In this document: positions 27,908 through 36,302 of the stretch, piece by piece | How positions within the stretch are numbered: position 1 is the stretch's first letter | Layout of the letters: every line of letters starts with the position of its first letter | Assembly: GCA_017561155.1 (NCBI GenBank) | Contig: JAFZDP010000024.1 | Location: 1-40,111, forward strand | Direction: 5' to 3' | Origin: Bacteroidales bacterium | GTDB taxonomy: Bacteria; Bacteroidota; Bacteroidia; Bacteroidales; P3 | DNA: 40,111 bases | The notes under the pieces: generated by a model | The model's database searches: none | Seen by the model: only the letters and a program-made list of their open reading frames with translations | Told to the model about the DNA's origin: nothing | Position numbers and translations under genes: made by a program

Positions 27908-28492
27908 ATGAAACAGATAGTGCTGCTGATGGCTATGTTTTTTTCTTTGCCATTGTATTGTCAGGTTTTTGAATATAAAGTAGAAAATGCTACTTCGGAA
28001 AACTCTTATTATTATGCCGAACTGCGTAAATTTGAATTATCTGATAAAATAAATCCCGATAAGACTATACAGAATTTGACTGACAATGGTACGATAGAAA
28101 TACGCGTTTTGAGCTCGACTAATAATTCTCCCGTCAGGTGTAGAATATTTTTTAGAGGAAAAGATTCCGACAGCACTATGGTTGTAGAGGTTGATAGTAA
28201 TGGCTATGTGTATATTCCTATAAATAAATTGCCTTGCAGAATGGCTATGGTGGATTTTGAAATTAAAACCATGCGTAATGGTATGTACAATGGTATAGAA
28301 GGCCGCTTTGATGTATACGAAACCGAAAGACTGACCATAGTGTTGGGAAAGCAAGGCTACGAAACAATATCTATAAAAAGCAAGAGACCTCTGAGTGCTG
28401 AAGAATTGATACAGTTGATAGATTCGTTTAAAAAGGGTGACCACCCCGACAAAGATTCCGGAATATCGATAGAGGGATACATTCGGATATAG
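27908..28492 (+). CDS. Hypothetical exported protein, 194 aa
   Basis: The first 19 residues (MKQIVLLMAMFFSLPLYCQ) form a signal peptide. The mature part has a beta-rich centre (NGTIEIRVLSSTNNSPVRCR, then DSNGYVYIPINKLP) that resembles a carboxypeptidase-like regulatory or Ig-like fold found on many exported Bacteroidetes proteins, then an acidic segment with KQGYETISIKSKRP, a typical phrase for that fold. The end is Gly/Ser/Asp-rich. No enzymatic motif is seen. It is followed after about 170 nt by queD but likely separate from it. Function unknown. Confidence 0.75.
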   Translation: MKQIVLLMAMFFSLPLYCQVFEYKVENATSENSYYYAELRKFELSDKINPDKTIQNLTDNGTIEIRVLSSTNNSPVRCRIFFRGKDSDSTMVVEVDSNGYVYIPINKLPCRMAMVDFEIKTMRNGMYNGIEGRFDVYETERLTIVLGKQGYETISIKSKRPLSAEELIQLIDSFKKGDHPDKDSGISIEGYIRI

Positions 28493-28660
28493 TCCGAAAT
28501 ATGCTTTGGAGTGCCAAGAAATTACTGCTTCTAAAAGTCTTTTTTGCCATGGTTTTAAAATAAAAAACAAAACTTTGCGTTTTTCTCCAAAATAGTGGTA
28601 AAGAAATAATGTATAAACCAATCCAGGTTTGTAAGATATATTTAAAAAGAATACAGAAAT

Positions 28661-29080
28661 ATGAAAGTTCAGCTAACAAAGCAGTTTGATTTTGAGATGG
28701 CACATGCACTTATGAATTACGATGGGCATTGCAAAAATATACACGGACATTCGTACAAATTATACATAACAGTAGAGGGAGAACCAAATCCGGACGAAAA
28801 GTCGTCGAAATGTGGTATGGTGATGGATTTTGGCGATTTGAAAAAGATAGTTTACAATAATATTATAGATAAATACGACCATGCTTTGGTGCTAAACGAA
28901 AAAGCAGTGTTCGAAAATACTCTTGGTACTAAACTTATAAAGACATCTTTTCAACCTACATGCGAAAATATGTTGATACACTTCTACGAAGTGCTTAAAC
29001 CGGAAATGCCAAGCGGAGTAAGAATATGTAAACTTAGAATGTACGAAACAGCAACATCGTATGCCGAATTGGTGTTGTAA
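28661..29080 (+). CDS. queD: 6-carboxytetrahydropterin synthase
   Basis: A 139-residue T-fold enzyme of queuosine (7-deazaguanine) synthesis, converting dihydroneopterin triphosphate to 6-carboxy-tetrahydropterin. The zinc ligands His15 (EMAHAL), His28 and His30 (IHGHSY) and the catalytic Cys24 (DGHCKN) are visible, and so are GMVMDFGDLK, YDHALVLNE and the C-terminal PTCENM and RMYETATSYAE. These support QueD rather than eukaryotic-type PTPS, which lack the HCKN form. It precedes the AI-2E-type permease gene by 23 nt, so the two may be co-transcribed. Confidence 0.93.
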   Translation: MKVQLTKQFDFEMAHALMNYDGHCKNIHGHSYKLYITVEGEPNPDEKSSKCGMVMDFGDLKKIVYNNIIDKYDHALVLNEKAVFENTLGTKLIKTSFQPTCENMLIHFYEVLKPEMPSGVRICKLRMYETATSYAELVL

Positions 29081-29103
29081 GAAACGTATATTATACATAA
29101 CCT

Positions 29104-30198
29104 ATGAATAAGAAAAAGATATATAAAACAATAATAGCAGTGCTTATAGCGGTGGCTGTGGTATTGTTGGCATGGTATTTCAAGTTTATAACTTGTTGTA
29201 TAGTGCTCGCAACCGTTTTGTCGCTTATAGGCAGCCCGTTGATGAAACTATTGCAACGTGTTCGGTTGGGCAAATATAGTTTGTGCCCGAGTTTGTCGGC
29301 TGCATTGGTATTGATAACTATTGTTGGAGTGTTTTTTTCGTTGTTCTATTGGTTTTTCCCAATGATATTTTCACAAGCCATGCGTATTGCCAATGTCGAT
29401 ACTCAAAGCATAGTAGAATATGCCGAACAGTATGGGCAAATAACAAAGCAATACCTTGTAGACTATGGAATAATATCGGCCGATGCGTCGTTGGAAGCTA
29501 TGATAAACAAAGAAATAGTAAACATCATTAAGGCTTCGCGGTTTATATTTTCCGATATGGTTTCTATTACAATAGATTTAGTGATGGGTATATTTGTAAC
29601 ACTGTTTGTTACGTTTTTCTTTTTGCGCGACAAGGAATATATAACCAAGTTGATATATTCGGCTGTTCCTCTAGACTACGTTGACGAAACAGAGCATATA
29701 CTTCTCAATTCAAGAAATCTTATATCTCGTTATTTCATAGGGCTTTTGTGCGAGATTATATTAGTGACGCTTCTGTTGTTTTTAGGTTTTAGTGTTGCAA
29801 AGTTTCCAAATGCATTGCTGTTGGCATTTTGTTGCGGTGTGTTGGTAATAGTGCCTTATGTCGGAGCCGTGGTAGGAGCGTTTATAAGCTACGTTTTGCT
29901 ATTAATATCTATGATAACTACGGGAGTGGATTTTCAGATACTCAATCTGACTCTTACTTTCGGAGGTATCTTTATAGCCACAAAGCTGATAGACGATTTC
30001 GTGATGCAGCCGTTTATATATTCTAAAAGTGTAAAAGCACACCCATTGGAAATATTTTTGGTAATACTGATAGCCGGCGAGATTGGCGGAATATTAGGAA
30101 TGATAATAGCAATACCACTATATACTTTGATACGAATTATAATAAAGGAATTTTATAGCAAATCGAGGTTTGTACAAAACTTTATAAAGGGTATCTAA
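29104..30198 (+). CDS. AI-2E-family (PerM-type) permease
   Basis: A 364-residue inner-membrane protein with about seven or eight hydrophobic segments. The first two lie at about residues 8-25 and 27-45; further ones follow at about 75-95, 160-180, 215-240, 245-285, 290-310 and 320-345. The central soluble loop, the segment FVTFFFLRDKEY, and the C-terminal APLEIF-like HPLEIFLVILIAGEIGG with GMIIAIPLYTLIR are family hallmarks. Family members export small molecules or ions; some were once linked to AI-2, but the substrate here cannot be told. The gene follows queD by 23 nt. No terminator is clear downstream, although AGATACG / CGTATCT can pair near 30234-30257. Confidence 0.88.
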   Translation: MNKKKIYKTIIAVLIAVAVVLLAWYFKFITCCIVLATVLSLIGSPLMKLLQRVRLGKYSLCPSLSAALVLITIVGVFFSLFYWFFPMIFSQAMRIANVDTQSIVEYAEQYGQITKQYLVDYGIISADASLEAMINKEIVNIIKASRFIFSDMVSITIDLVMGIFVTLFVTFFFLRDKEYITKLIYSAVPLDYVDETEHILLNSRNLISRYFIGLLCEIILVTLLLFLGFSVAKFPNALLLAFCCGVLVIVPYVGAVVGAFISYVLLLISMITTGVDFQILNLTLTFGGIFIATKLIDDFVMQPFIYSKSVKAHPLEIFLVILIAGEIGGILGMIIAIPLYTLIRIIIKEFYSKSRFVQNFIKGI

Positions 30199-30353
30199 AG
30201 AGAGGGTGTAAATAAAAGTGACGAAAAATTTCGGAGATACGAAAAAAAAACGTATCTTAGCAAATTATTTTTGGCGACGTGTGTAACGCGAAAAACGCTG
30301 TAAAATAATGAAAGATAGAATGGTAATAAATAGAAAATAGTAAAATAAAAGAG

Positions 30354-33020
30354 ATGAAAGTGTTCAAAAAAGGATTATTTGTGCTTGCTACAGCATTTTT
30401 TTGTGTAGCAATAGCCTTCGGACAAAAGAAAAGTGTAGCAGTAAAGGCCGATAATTTGTTCGACCAAAAACGCTACGTTGAAGCATTGGAAAGCTATCAA
30501 TCTGCATTGAAAGATGTGAAGTCGAACAGAGCTGAAAAAAACAGAATTAACTTCCAAATAGGGGAGTGTTATCGTTTGATGAACAACTACCCTAAAGCCG
30601 AGTTGATGTACAACCGATTGATACGAAATGCAAAGTATTACATTGTAGAGCCTAAAATTTATTACTATTTGGCCGAAATGTATCGTTTTCAGAACGAGTT
30701 TGAAAAAGCATCGATAAACTATGATAATTACTTGAAACTACAGCCTGACGACGAATTGGCACGCGAAAGAAGTGCTTCGCTTGTAGATTTGAGCAAATTA
30801 TTGTCGGACCGTACAAGACACCAAATAACAAATCTTGAAAAATATAACACCGATTACGACGATTGGGCACCACGTTTTGTTGGCGACGATACAACAACAT
30901 TGGTTTTCACCTCGTCTAGATTTTTGGAAGGTGATAATAATGCTGTAGATGCTTGGACTGGCAAAGCATTCTCTGAACTATTTTCTATAATGCAAGATAA
31001 AAAAGGCAACTGGACAACAGTGGATTTATATGAAAAAGGTGGAATGATAAACACTCCGGTCAACGAAGGGGAAGCTGTGTTTACTCCGGATGGTAACGTA
31101 GTTTATTTCTCTCGATGCGACTCGAAAGAAAGAGAAATGAAGGGATGTTACATATATAGATCTACCCTTGGCGGTGGCGATGATAAAAAGAAAAACAAAA
31201 AGAATACCGACAAAAGTTTGGCAACCTGGGAAGAAGCTGAACGTATATATCTAGGCGATTCGGCCTACAACTATCTACACCCTGCTATCAGTGCTGACGA
31301 ATTGACATTATACTTCTCGTCTAATATGCCTGGCGGAGAAGGAAGTTACGATATTTGGATGTCGAAAAGAAACACCAAGGACGAAGAGTTTGGTACTCCT
31401 ATAAACTTGGGAAAAGTGGTAAATACTTCCGGTCGTGAAAACTTCCCTACAATAAACTTCGATACAGTGTTGTATTTTTCTTCTGATGGTCATCCCGGTG
31501 TCGGAGGTTTGGATATTTACAAAACACACGAAATAGGAAACAATAAATGGGCAACTCCTGAAAACTTGGCAGTGCCAATCAACTCAAGTTTCGACGAAAT
31601 GGGTATAATATTTTATCCGGAAGGAAGCAATCCTAATGTATTGGAAAGAGGATATTTTGCTTCGAACCGTACTGTTGCAGACCCTCATAAAAAGGAAGAT
31701 AAAGACGTAAATACTCGAACAAAATATAAACCAATCAACGACGACTTGTTCTATTTCGAGTTGCCACCATTGTTGTATTCGATAGAAGGTATTGTAAGAG
31801 ATGAAAAATCTATGCAGTTGTTGCCTGATACAAAAATAAAACTGGTGGGCTCTGATGGTTTCGAAACCGAAACTTATACCGACAAAAAAGGTAAATATCG
31901 TTTTGGTACTGATGTTATAAAACATGAAGTTATTTATAAGATGTATATCTCACGTTTGAACTATTTCAGCACTGAAGGTTCGGAAAGTACATACGGATAT
32001 ACAACAAATAAGGATATCGTACACGATTTCCGTTTGGAACCTGTACCACGCGAACCGGTCGTATTGCCGGACATTCAATATGGTTTGTCTAAATGGGATT
32101 TGACTACAGACTACCAAGATTCTCTTACCGATTTGTATTTGGTATTGTTGAACAACCCTAATATTGTAGTTGAAATTCGTTCGCATACCGACTGTCGTCC
32201 ATATATAGGACTTACAAACGATACTTTGTCGCAACGTAGAGCACAATCTGTGGTAGATTTCTTGATAATGAGAGGTATCGAGCCAGAACGTATAGTAGCC
32301 AAAGGTTATGCTGAACGCGAACCCCGTGTACTTACCAAGGATATGGTGGTAAAATATGCCGGCAAAGAATTTAAGTTTAAGGCCGGAACAGTATTGGAAT
32401 GCGACTACATAGAATTGTTGCAAGGTAAGGATTATCAAGAAGCAGCACACCAATTGAATAGACGTACCGAGTTTAAAGTGCTTAGAGATGACTATGTTTC
32501 TAGAAAACTTGTCGACAATATGGCATCGGATACTCCTATAGCAAAGGAAACCGAAGACGGAAAGATTATAGATTTGGTGAACAAACCTATAGAAATAGAA
32601 GCCGAAACTCCAATGATTGTTCATGATGAAAATACTATACCGGTCAAGATGATTCAATCGACAAAAGGTGAAATACAAGCTATTGTAAATGGTGCTCAAA
32701 AACCAATACTTGTTGATGAAAAATATCCTGAACCTATAGCAATATCGTGGGAGGAAGCAATGAACTATTTGTATCAAAAGCGTATAACCAAGGAAGACTT
32801 CCCTGCACGTGATGATGCATTCGATTATGAAGGTAATATTTTAGACAAATCCTTGATTATATTGCAATCAGTTCAGATAGGTCAAAAACGCTTAGAACGA
32901 GTAGAAGCTGTTGTGCTAAAAGGATTGGACTATAAGTTTGTAATAAATCGTATGGGCTTGGCTGAGTTTGGTCAATATGATTTCGACAAACAACGTGGAC
33001 GATTAATTTTTATTGATTAA
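30354..33020 (+). CDS. OmpA-family protein with TPR, PD40 propeller and degenerate retropepsin-like tail
   Basis: This 888-residue protein has a signal peptide (about 1-23), TPR helices (about 28-140), a PD40/WD40-like propeller (about 165-430; repeats such as LYFSSNMPGGEGSYDIWMSK), a carboxypeptidase-regulatory-like fold (about 475-550) and an OmpA peptidoglycan-binding domain (about 575-690; SHTDCRPYIGLTNDTLSQRR). This order is shared with PorE-type and related envelope proteins of Bacteroidetes. The last 118 residues (771-888) look like a clan-AA aspartic protease fold, but the D-T-G motif is replaced by Asp788-Glu-Lys. It should sit in the periplasm bound to the wall, possibly as a scaffold. 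It ends in a strong terminator. Confidence 0.88.
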   Translation: MKVFKKGLFVLATAFFCVAIAFGQKKSVAVKADNLFDQKRYVEALESYQSALKDVKSNRAEKNRINFQIGECYRLMNNYPKAELMYNRLIRNAKYYIVEPKIYYYLAEMYRFQNEFEKASINYDNYLKLQPDDELARERSASLVDLSKLLSDRTRHQITNLEKYNTDYDDWAPRFVGDDTTTLVFTSSRFLEGDNNAVDAWTGKAFSELFSIMQDKKGNWTTVDLYEKGGMINTPVNEGEAVFTPDGNVVYFSRCDSKEREMKGCYIYRSTLGGGDDKKKNKKNTDKSLATWEEAERIYLGDSAYNYLHPAISADELTLYFSSNMPGGEGSYDIWMSKRNTKDEEFGTPINLGKVVNTSGRENFPTINFDTVLYFSSDGHPGVGGLDIYKTHEIGNNKWATPENLAVPINSSFDEMGIIFYPEGSNPNVLERGYFASNRTVADPHKKEDKDVNTRTKYKPINDDLFYFELPPLLYSIEGIVRDEKSMQLLPDTKIKLVGSDGFETETYTDKKGKYRFGTDVIKHEVIYKMYISRLNYFSTEGSESTYGYTTNKDIVHDFRLEPVPREPVVLPDIQYGLSKWDLTTDYQDSLTDLYLVLLNNPNIVVEIRSHTDCRPYIGLTNDTLSQRRAQSVVDFLIMRGIEPERIVAKGYAEREPRVLTKDMVVKYAGKEFKFKAGTVLECDYIELLQGKDYQEAAHQLNRRTEFKVLRDDYVSRKLVDNMASDTPIAKETEDGKIIDLVNKPIEIEAETPMIVHDENTIPVKMIQSTKGEIQAIVNGAQKPILVDEKYPEPIAISWEEAMNYLYQKRITKEDFPARDDAFDYEGNILDKSLIILQSVQIGQKRLERVEAVVLKGLDYKFVINRMGLAEFGQYDFDKQRGRLIFID

Positions 33021-33038
33021 TAATTATAACTAAGTTTG

Positions 33039-33076
33039 ATAAGCCGCAAAACTTCTTGCGGCTTATTATTTTTTCT
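33039..33076 (+). terminator. Intrinsic terminator of the OmpA/PD40 gene
   Basis: ATAAGCCGCAA and TTGCGGCTTAT pair perfectly over a 6-nt loop, followed by TATTTTTT. It ends 6 nt before the miaA start. Confidence 0.92.
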
Positions 33077-33081
33077 TTCTT

Positions 33082-33993
33082 ATGGCAAAGATGATAACTA
33101 TATTAGGTCCTACGGCTTGTGGAAAAACAAAGTTGGCTGTAGCTATAGCACATAAGCTGGGTGGAGAAATAATTAGTGCCGATTCGAGGCAGGTATTCAG
33201 GGGAATGGATTTAGGAACAGGAAAAGATTTGGACGACTATGTCGTAGATGGTAATATTGTTCCTTATCATCTTATAGATATATGCGAACCCGGATACGAA
33301 TATAGTTTGTTCGAATTTCAGCAAAATTTTGTCGATGCATATAATTCTATAGTATCTAGACAAAAGTTACCTATTCTTTGTGGTGGTACCGGTTTATATA
33401 TAGAGTCGGTGCTTAGAAAGTATCAGTTGTCAGATGTGCCTGTAAATGTAGAGTTGAGAAAAGAGTTGGAGCAATGTTCGGACTATGAGCTTGTGGAGAA
33501 ATTAAAAACATATATAAGCTTACACAATCATACAGACACCGAAACACGAGATCGTCTGGTTAGAGCTATAGAAATTCAAGACTACCAAGCCAAAAATCCT
33601 AATTCGGGTATAAAAATGCCGGAGTTTGATAGTATAGTATTGGGGGTGCATTATCCAAGAGAGTTGGTAATGCAGCGAATAGAAAAACGATTGGCTGAAA
33701 GATTGCAAGGTGGAATGATAGACGAAATAGACCAATTGCTTAAAAATGGTGTCGATTCGGAAAGACTTATCAGATATGGTTTGGAATATAAATATGTAAC
33801 TTTGTATTTGCAAGGAAAAATGGGTTATGAAGATATGTTTGAGAAATTAAATATATCGATAAGGCAGTTTGCAAAACGCCAAATGACATGGTATAGACGT
33901 ATGGAACGCAATGGTGTGACTATAAATTGGATTGATGGAACGTTATCTGATGCAGATAAATTGTCAAAAGCCATGGAACTATATATGAAATAG
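33082..33993 (+). CDS. miaA: tRNA dimethylallyltransferase
   Basis: A 303-residue enzyme that adds the isopentenyl group to A37 of tRNAs reading UNN codons. The P-loop GPTACGKTK is at residues 9-17, followed by ISADSRQVFRGMDLGTGK, CGGTGLYIES and the C-terminal IRQFAKRQMTWYRR, all typical of MiaA. Length matches the family. The start lies only 6 nt after the T-run of the previous terminator, so either the transcript reads through or a promoter overlaps the end of the upstream gene. Met4 is an alternative start. The following gene has its own promoter. Confidence 0.96.
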   Translation: MAKMITILGPTACGKTKLAVAIAHKLGGEIISADSRQVFRGMDLGTGKDLDDYVVDGNIVPYHLIDICEPGYEYSLFEFQQNFVDAYNSIVSRQKLPILCGGTGLYIESVLRKYQLSDVPVNVELRKELEQCSDYELVEKLKTYISLHNHTDTETRDRLVRAIEIQDYQAKNPNSGIKMPEFDSIVLGVHYPRELVMQRIEKRLAERLQGGMIDEIDQLLKNGVDSERLIRYGLEYKYVTLYLQGKMGYEDMFEKLNISIRQFAKRQMTWYRRMERNGVTINWIDGTLSDADKLSKAMELYMK

Positions 33994-34015
33994 TAAGTAG
34001 CAATTTGAAAATAAA

Positions 34016-34047
34016 TTGCTATATATGGAAAAAAAGATGTATCTTTG
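34016..34047 (+). promoter_or_regulatory. Promoter of the 34107-35153 gene pair
   Basis: TTG (34016-34018), 21 nt, TATCTTTG (34040-34047): good match to the Bacteroidetes pattern, about 60 nt before the start of the 137-residue protein. Confidence 0.7.
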
Positions 34048-34106
34048 TAAACTAAAATAGAACCAAAATAAATAGAAATTTAATGTATAACTAAACAAAA
34101 ATAGAT

Positions 34107-34520
34107 ATGAATTTTGCAATAGATATAAAGAAAGGTATTGACAATCTATTGTTTGATATGACAATAGAAGAAGTAAAACAAATATTGGGTCAGCCAACAG
34201 AGGAAGAAACTATAGACAATATTTATGACGAACATACACAAGTATTGATTTACGAAGAGTTGGAAATGACCTTGTTTTTCGAAGGAGAAACTAAAAAATT
34301 AAACTGCATAGATGTCGAAAATGAAGCTGCTACATTGTTTGGAAAAAATATATTCTCGATGAACGAACGCGAGATAGTTGATGTTATGGTGGCAAATGGA
34401 TATTACAGAGAAGATATTGAAGTGGAAATGACTGGTGAGCGTGCTGTATCGTTCAACGATGCTAATGTTGATTTCTTTTTCGAAGAAGATGCTTTGGTAT
34501 CTGTAACACTTGGAAAATAA
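34107..34520 (+). CDS. Conserved small acidic protein, 137 aa
   Basis: A cytoplasmic, strongly acidic protein without signal or membrane segment. The segment FDMTIEEVKQILGQPTEEE resembles the 'GMt-eeV--lLG-P' start of the BamE/SmpA fold, and the pattern partly repeats as FSMNEREIVDVMVANGY. There is no lipobox, so a BamE role is unlikely. The family is not identified. It shares a promoter with the WbqC-family gene and ends exactly one base before that gene's start codon, so the two proteins are probably translated together and may act in the same process. Confidence 0.75.
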   Translation: MNFAIDIKKGIDNLLFDMTIEEVKQILGQPTEEETIDNIYDEHTQVLIYEELEMTLFFEGETKKLNCIDVENEAATLFGKNIFSMNEREIVDVMVANGYYREDIEVEMTGERAVSFNDANVDFFFEEDALVSVTLGK

Positions 34521-35153
34521 ATGGAGACTACAGCAAATAACCCAATATTTTCTACAGCATATTTTCCTCCAATAGCCTATGTGGCCGAGGCTATGGCAAA
34601 TGATACTATTGTGATGGAGAGTTTTGAAACTTATCCTAAGCAAACATATCGAAATAGAGCAGTTATAGCTACAGCCAATGGAGTGTTGGGGCTTACTGTT
34701 CCTGTTGTTAAAACCAATGGTAATCATACCTATACCAAGGATATTGAAATATGCTATACCGAAAATTGGGCTTTGAAACATCTAAGAGCCATAGAATCGG
34801 CATACAATTCGTCGCCATATTTTTTGTACTACAAAGACGATGTGGCTAATATACTATCAAAAAAACAACGCACACTTTTGGAGTTGAATATGGATATTCT
34901 TGCATTTGTATTCAAAAAACTAAGAGTAAAAACAAGTGTAATTCTTTCGGACGACTATACTGATAGTTATAGTTTGGATTATAGAAATACATTTTCTCCA
35001 AAGGCAAAAGAAGAACTTATATTGCCTTCTTATCCACAAGTGTTTGAAGATAGATTTGGTTTCGTACCAAACTTAAGCATATTAGATTTGCTGTTCAATA
35101 TGGGACTCGATTCGTTGGGATACCTCAAAGAGGTTGCTAAGATATTAGGATAG
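34521..35153 (+). CDS. WbqC-family protein
   Basis: A 210-residue protein with the WbqC pattern: FSTAYFPPIAYVAEAM near the start, then YPKQTYRNRAVIATANG, LTVPVVK, and the mid region LRAIESAYNSSPYFLYYKDD. The Arg-Asn-Arg motif (about residues 44-46) and the Ser-Pro-Tyr-Phe are the most conserved in the family. Members are linked to O-antigen or glycan assembly but their chemistry is unsettled. The start codon directly follows the stop of the upstream gene with no spacer. A perfect hairpin terminator follows. Confidence 0.85.
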   Translation: METTANNPIFSTAYFPPIAYVAEAMANDTIVMESFETYPKQTYRNRAVIATANGVLGLTVPVVKTNGNHTYTKDIEICYTENWALKHLRAIESAYNSSPYFLYYKDDVANILSKKQRTLLELNMDILAFVFKKLRVKTSVILSDDYTDSYSLDYRNTFSPKAKEELILPSYPQVFEDRFGFVPNLSILDLLFNMGLDSLGYLKEVAKILG

Positions 35154-35179
35154 TATTTATTCTTTAAACGATAATAATG

Positions 35180-35223
35180 TGCAGAGATAATTAGAATAGT
35201 TTTAATTATCTCTGCATTTTTTT
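35180..35223 (+). terminator. Intrinsic terminator after the WbqC gene
   Basis: TGCAGAGATAATTA and TAATTATCTCTGCA are perfect 14-bp arms over a 9-nt loop, followed by eight or so T. Confidence 0.95.
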
Positions 35224-35369
35224 ACCATTTCGGATAGTGATATATATACATATTACTTTAGATAATTAATAATTCAACCCAAACGCCCAAAGAGGTATTA
35301 TATTAGAGTAGGTATATTCGATATCATTCTTAACAACGTATGAATTTTCAACAATTTTGTTCCTTTTTA

Positions 35370-35404
35370 GGGACAAAAAATAGTAAAAACTGTCCCCTTT
35401 TTAT
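35370..35404. terminator. Small hairpin, possible terminator
   Basis: GGGACA and TGTCCC pair around a 15-nt loop and are followed by CTTTTTAT. No gene ends close by, so its role is unclear. Confidence 0.35.
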
Positions 35405-35556
35405 GGTCAAATTTGATAGAAATACACTTGTTGCGACATCTAAATTTAGGCAATTTCTTACTTAAATATTACCACTTGCAAGCATAAAAAAGATAGAAGT
35501 TGCTTTAATAGGTGTTATCAGCACATTAAATATGCGTAGCAAGCACCGCAATAATT

Positions 35557-35717
35557 ACCCGACTGTTTATATCCAATATACCCTCTCGACAAGACCTAAA
35601 CCACCCGAGCAACAGAAGGTAAATTACCCGAGTGACTAAGCCTCAAACACCCGACTAACAATGGTGCTGCTACCCGCCTAATAATGTCTCTGTCATTCGG
35701 GTATTTTATCCCACACC
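35557..35717. repeat. 23-bp periodic array D
   Basis: Six units in exact 23-nt register start at 35557, 35580, 35603, 35626, 35649 and 35672; a degraded seventh starts at 35695. The core is ACCCGA (ACCCTC and ACCCGC in two units); the other 17 nt vary between units. The seventh unit carries ATTCGGGT instead. Confidence 0.85.
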
Positions 35718-35830
35718 ATCCGTCTGTTTTTTACAATACGATCATTCTTATTATAAAGCATTATCCCATATATATTATTGCTGTAACATATATATTAATA
35801 AACACAAAAGAATATACAATAAATATGAAG

Positions 35831-35868
35831 TATAAAAAAGTAGGGATACACAAACTATGTATCCCTAC
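35831..35868 (-). terminator. Intrinsic terminator of the zinc-ribbon cluster
   Basis: On the minus strand GTAGGGATACA and TGTATCCCTAC form a perfect 11-bp stem with a 7-nt loop, followed by a T-run. It closes the minus-strand gene cluster to its right. Confidence 0.92.
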
Positions 35869-35898
35869 TGAGTATTAAAGAATTTTTCAGGGGAGATT

Positions 35899-36090
35899 TT
35901 ATCTTATTCTTATACGATTCTTAATATATTCAATAAAAGAATTAATTTCTCCATGTGTGTAATTTGTGTTATTATCAACACAATGAACGATGGTGTTTTT
36001 ATCAATAAAATAACTTTCTACGATAACGGGGAGTGTCATTGATGATGATTCCATCATTTCTACAATTTCGGAAATTTTGATATTTACCAT
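35899..36090 (-). CDS. Hypothetical small protein, 63 aa
   Basis: A short cytoplasmic-looking protein: MVNIKISEIVEMMESSS, then a beta-rich middle and an Arg/Ile-rich end. No family is recognised. It is the last gene before the terminator and starts 26 nt after the stop of the 42-codon gene, so it is probably part of the same transcript. The compact spacing and the downstream terminator support it as a real gene; function unknown. Confidence 0.5.
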   Translation of the reverse strand: MVNIKISEIVEMMESSSMTLPVIVESYFIDKNTIVHCVDNNTNYTHGEINSFIEYIKNRIRIR

Positions 36091-36116
36091 ATTATTACTA
36101 CTGTTTTTGGTTACAA

Positions 36117-36245
36117 TTATTTACTATCTGTCAAAATTTGTTGATTACCTTTGGGCTGATTAGGTCTCTCATCGATAAGGGGTTTTTCATCTTTATCGTA
36201 AACATTTTTGTTTTTAATTCTATTGAATTCTTTTTTGTATTCCAT
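36117..36245 (-). CDS. Very small protein, 42 aa
   Basis: An ATG at 36245 opens a 42-codon frame, highly charged (MEYKKEFNRIKNKNVYDKDE at the start), with no membrane segment. It is too short to judge by itself, but it is preceded by the same conserved leader found upstream of two zinc-ribbon genes, with the ATG at the same distance from the leader. It is probably a real gene, or the remnant of one after a leader copy was inserted. It precedes the 63-residue protein by 26 nt. Confidence 0.45.
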   Translation of the reverse strand: MEYKKEFNRIKNKNVYDKDEKPLIDERPNQPKGNQQILTDSK

Positions 36246-36287
36246 AATTATTTTCCCCTTATACGTGTCGGGCACAACTTTTAATTT
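36246..36287 (-). promoter_or_regulatory. Conserved 5' leader, copy 1
   Basis: Contains ATACGTGTCGGGCACAAC (plus-strand reading, 36261-36278) flanked by an AATTA-TTTTCCCC stretch, directly upstream of the 42-codon gene. Minus-strand reading gives GTTGTGCCCGACACGTAT followed by AAGGGG just before the ATG. Two further copies are at 38533 and 39524. Confidence 0.7.
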
Positions 36288-36302
36288 ACGTATTATTATG
36301 TA

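Larger units (their letters stand above)
35224..35898. other. Non-coding region with a 23-bp periodic array
   Basis: About 675 nt without a convincing gene. It contains a small hairpin (GGGACA / TGTCCC, 35370-35396, with T-run after), array D (35557-35717) and the minus-strand terminator at 35831-35868. Confidence 0.6.

Noticed and set aside
35684-35878. 64-residue plus-strand frame after array D
   Set aside because: It overlaps the end of the array and the minus-strand terminator; composition looks like translated AT-rich non-coding DNA.
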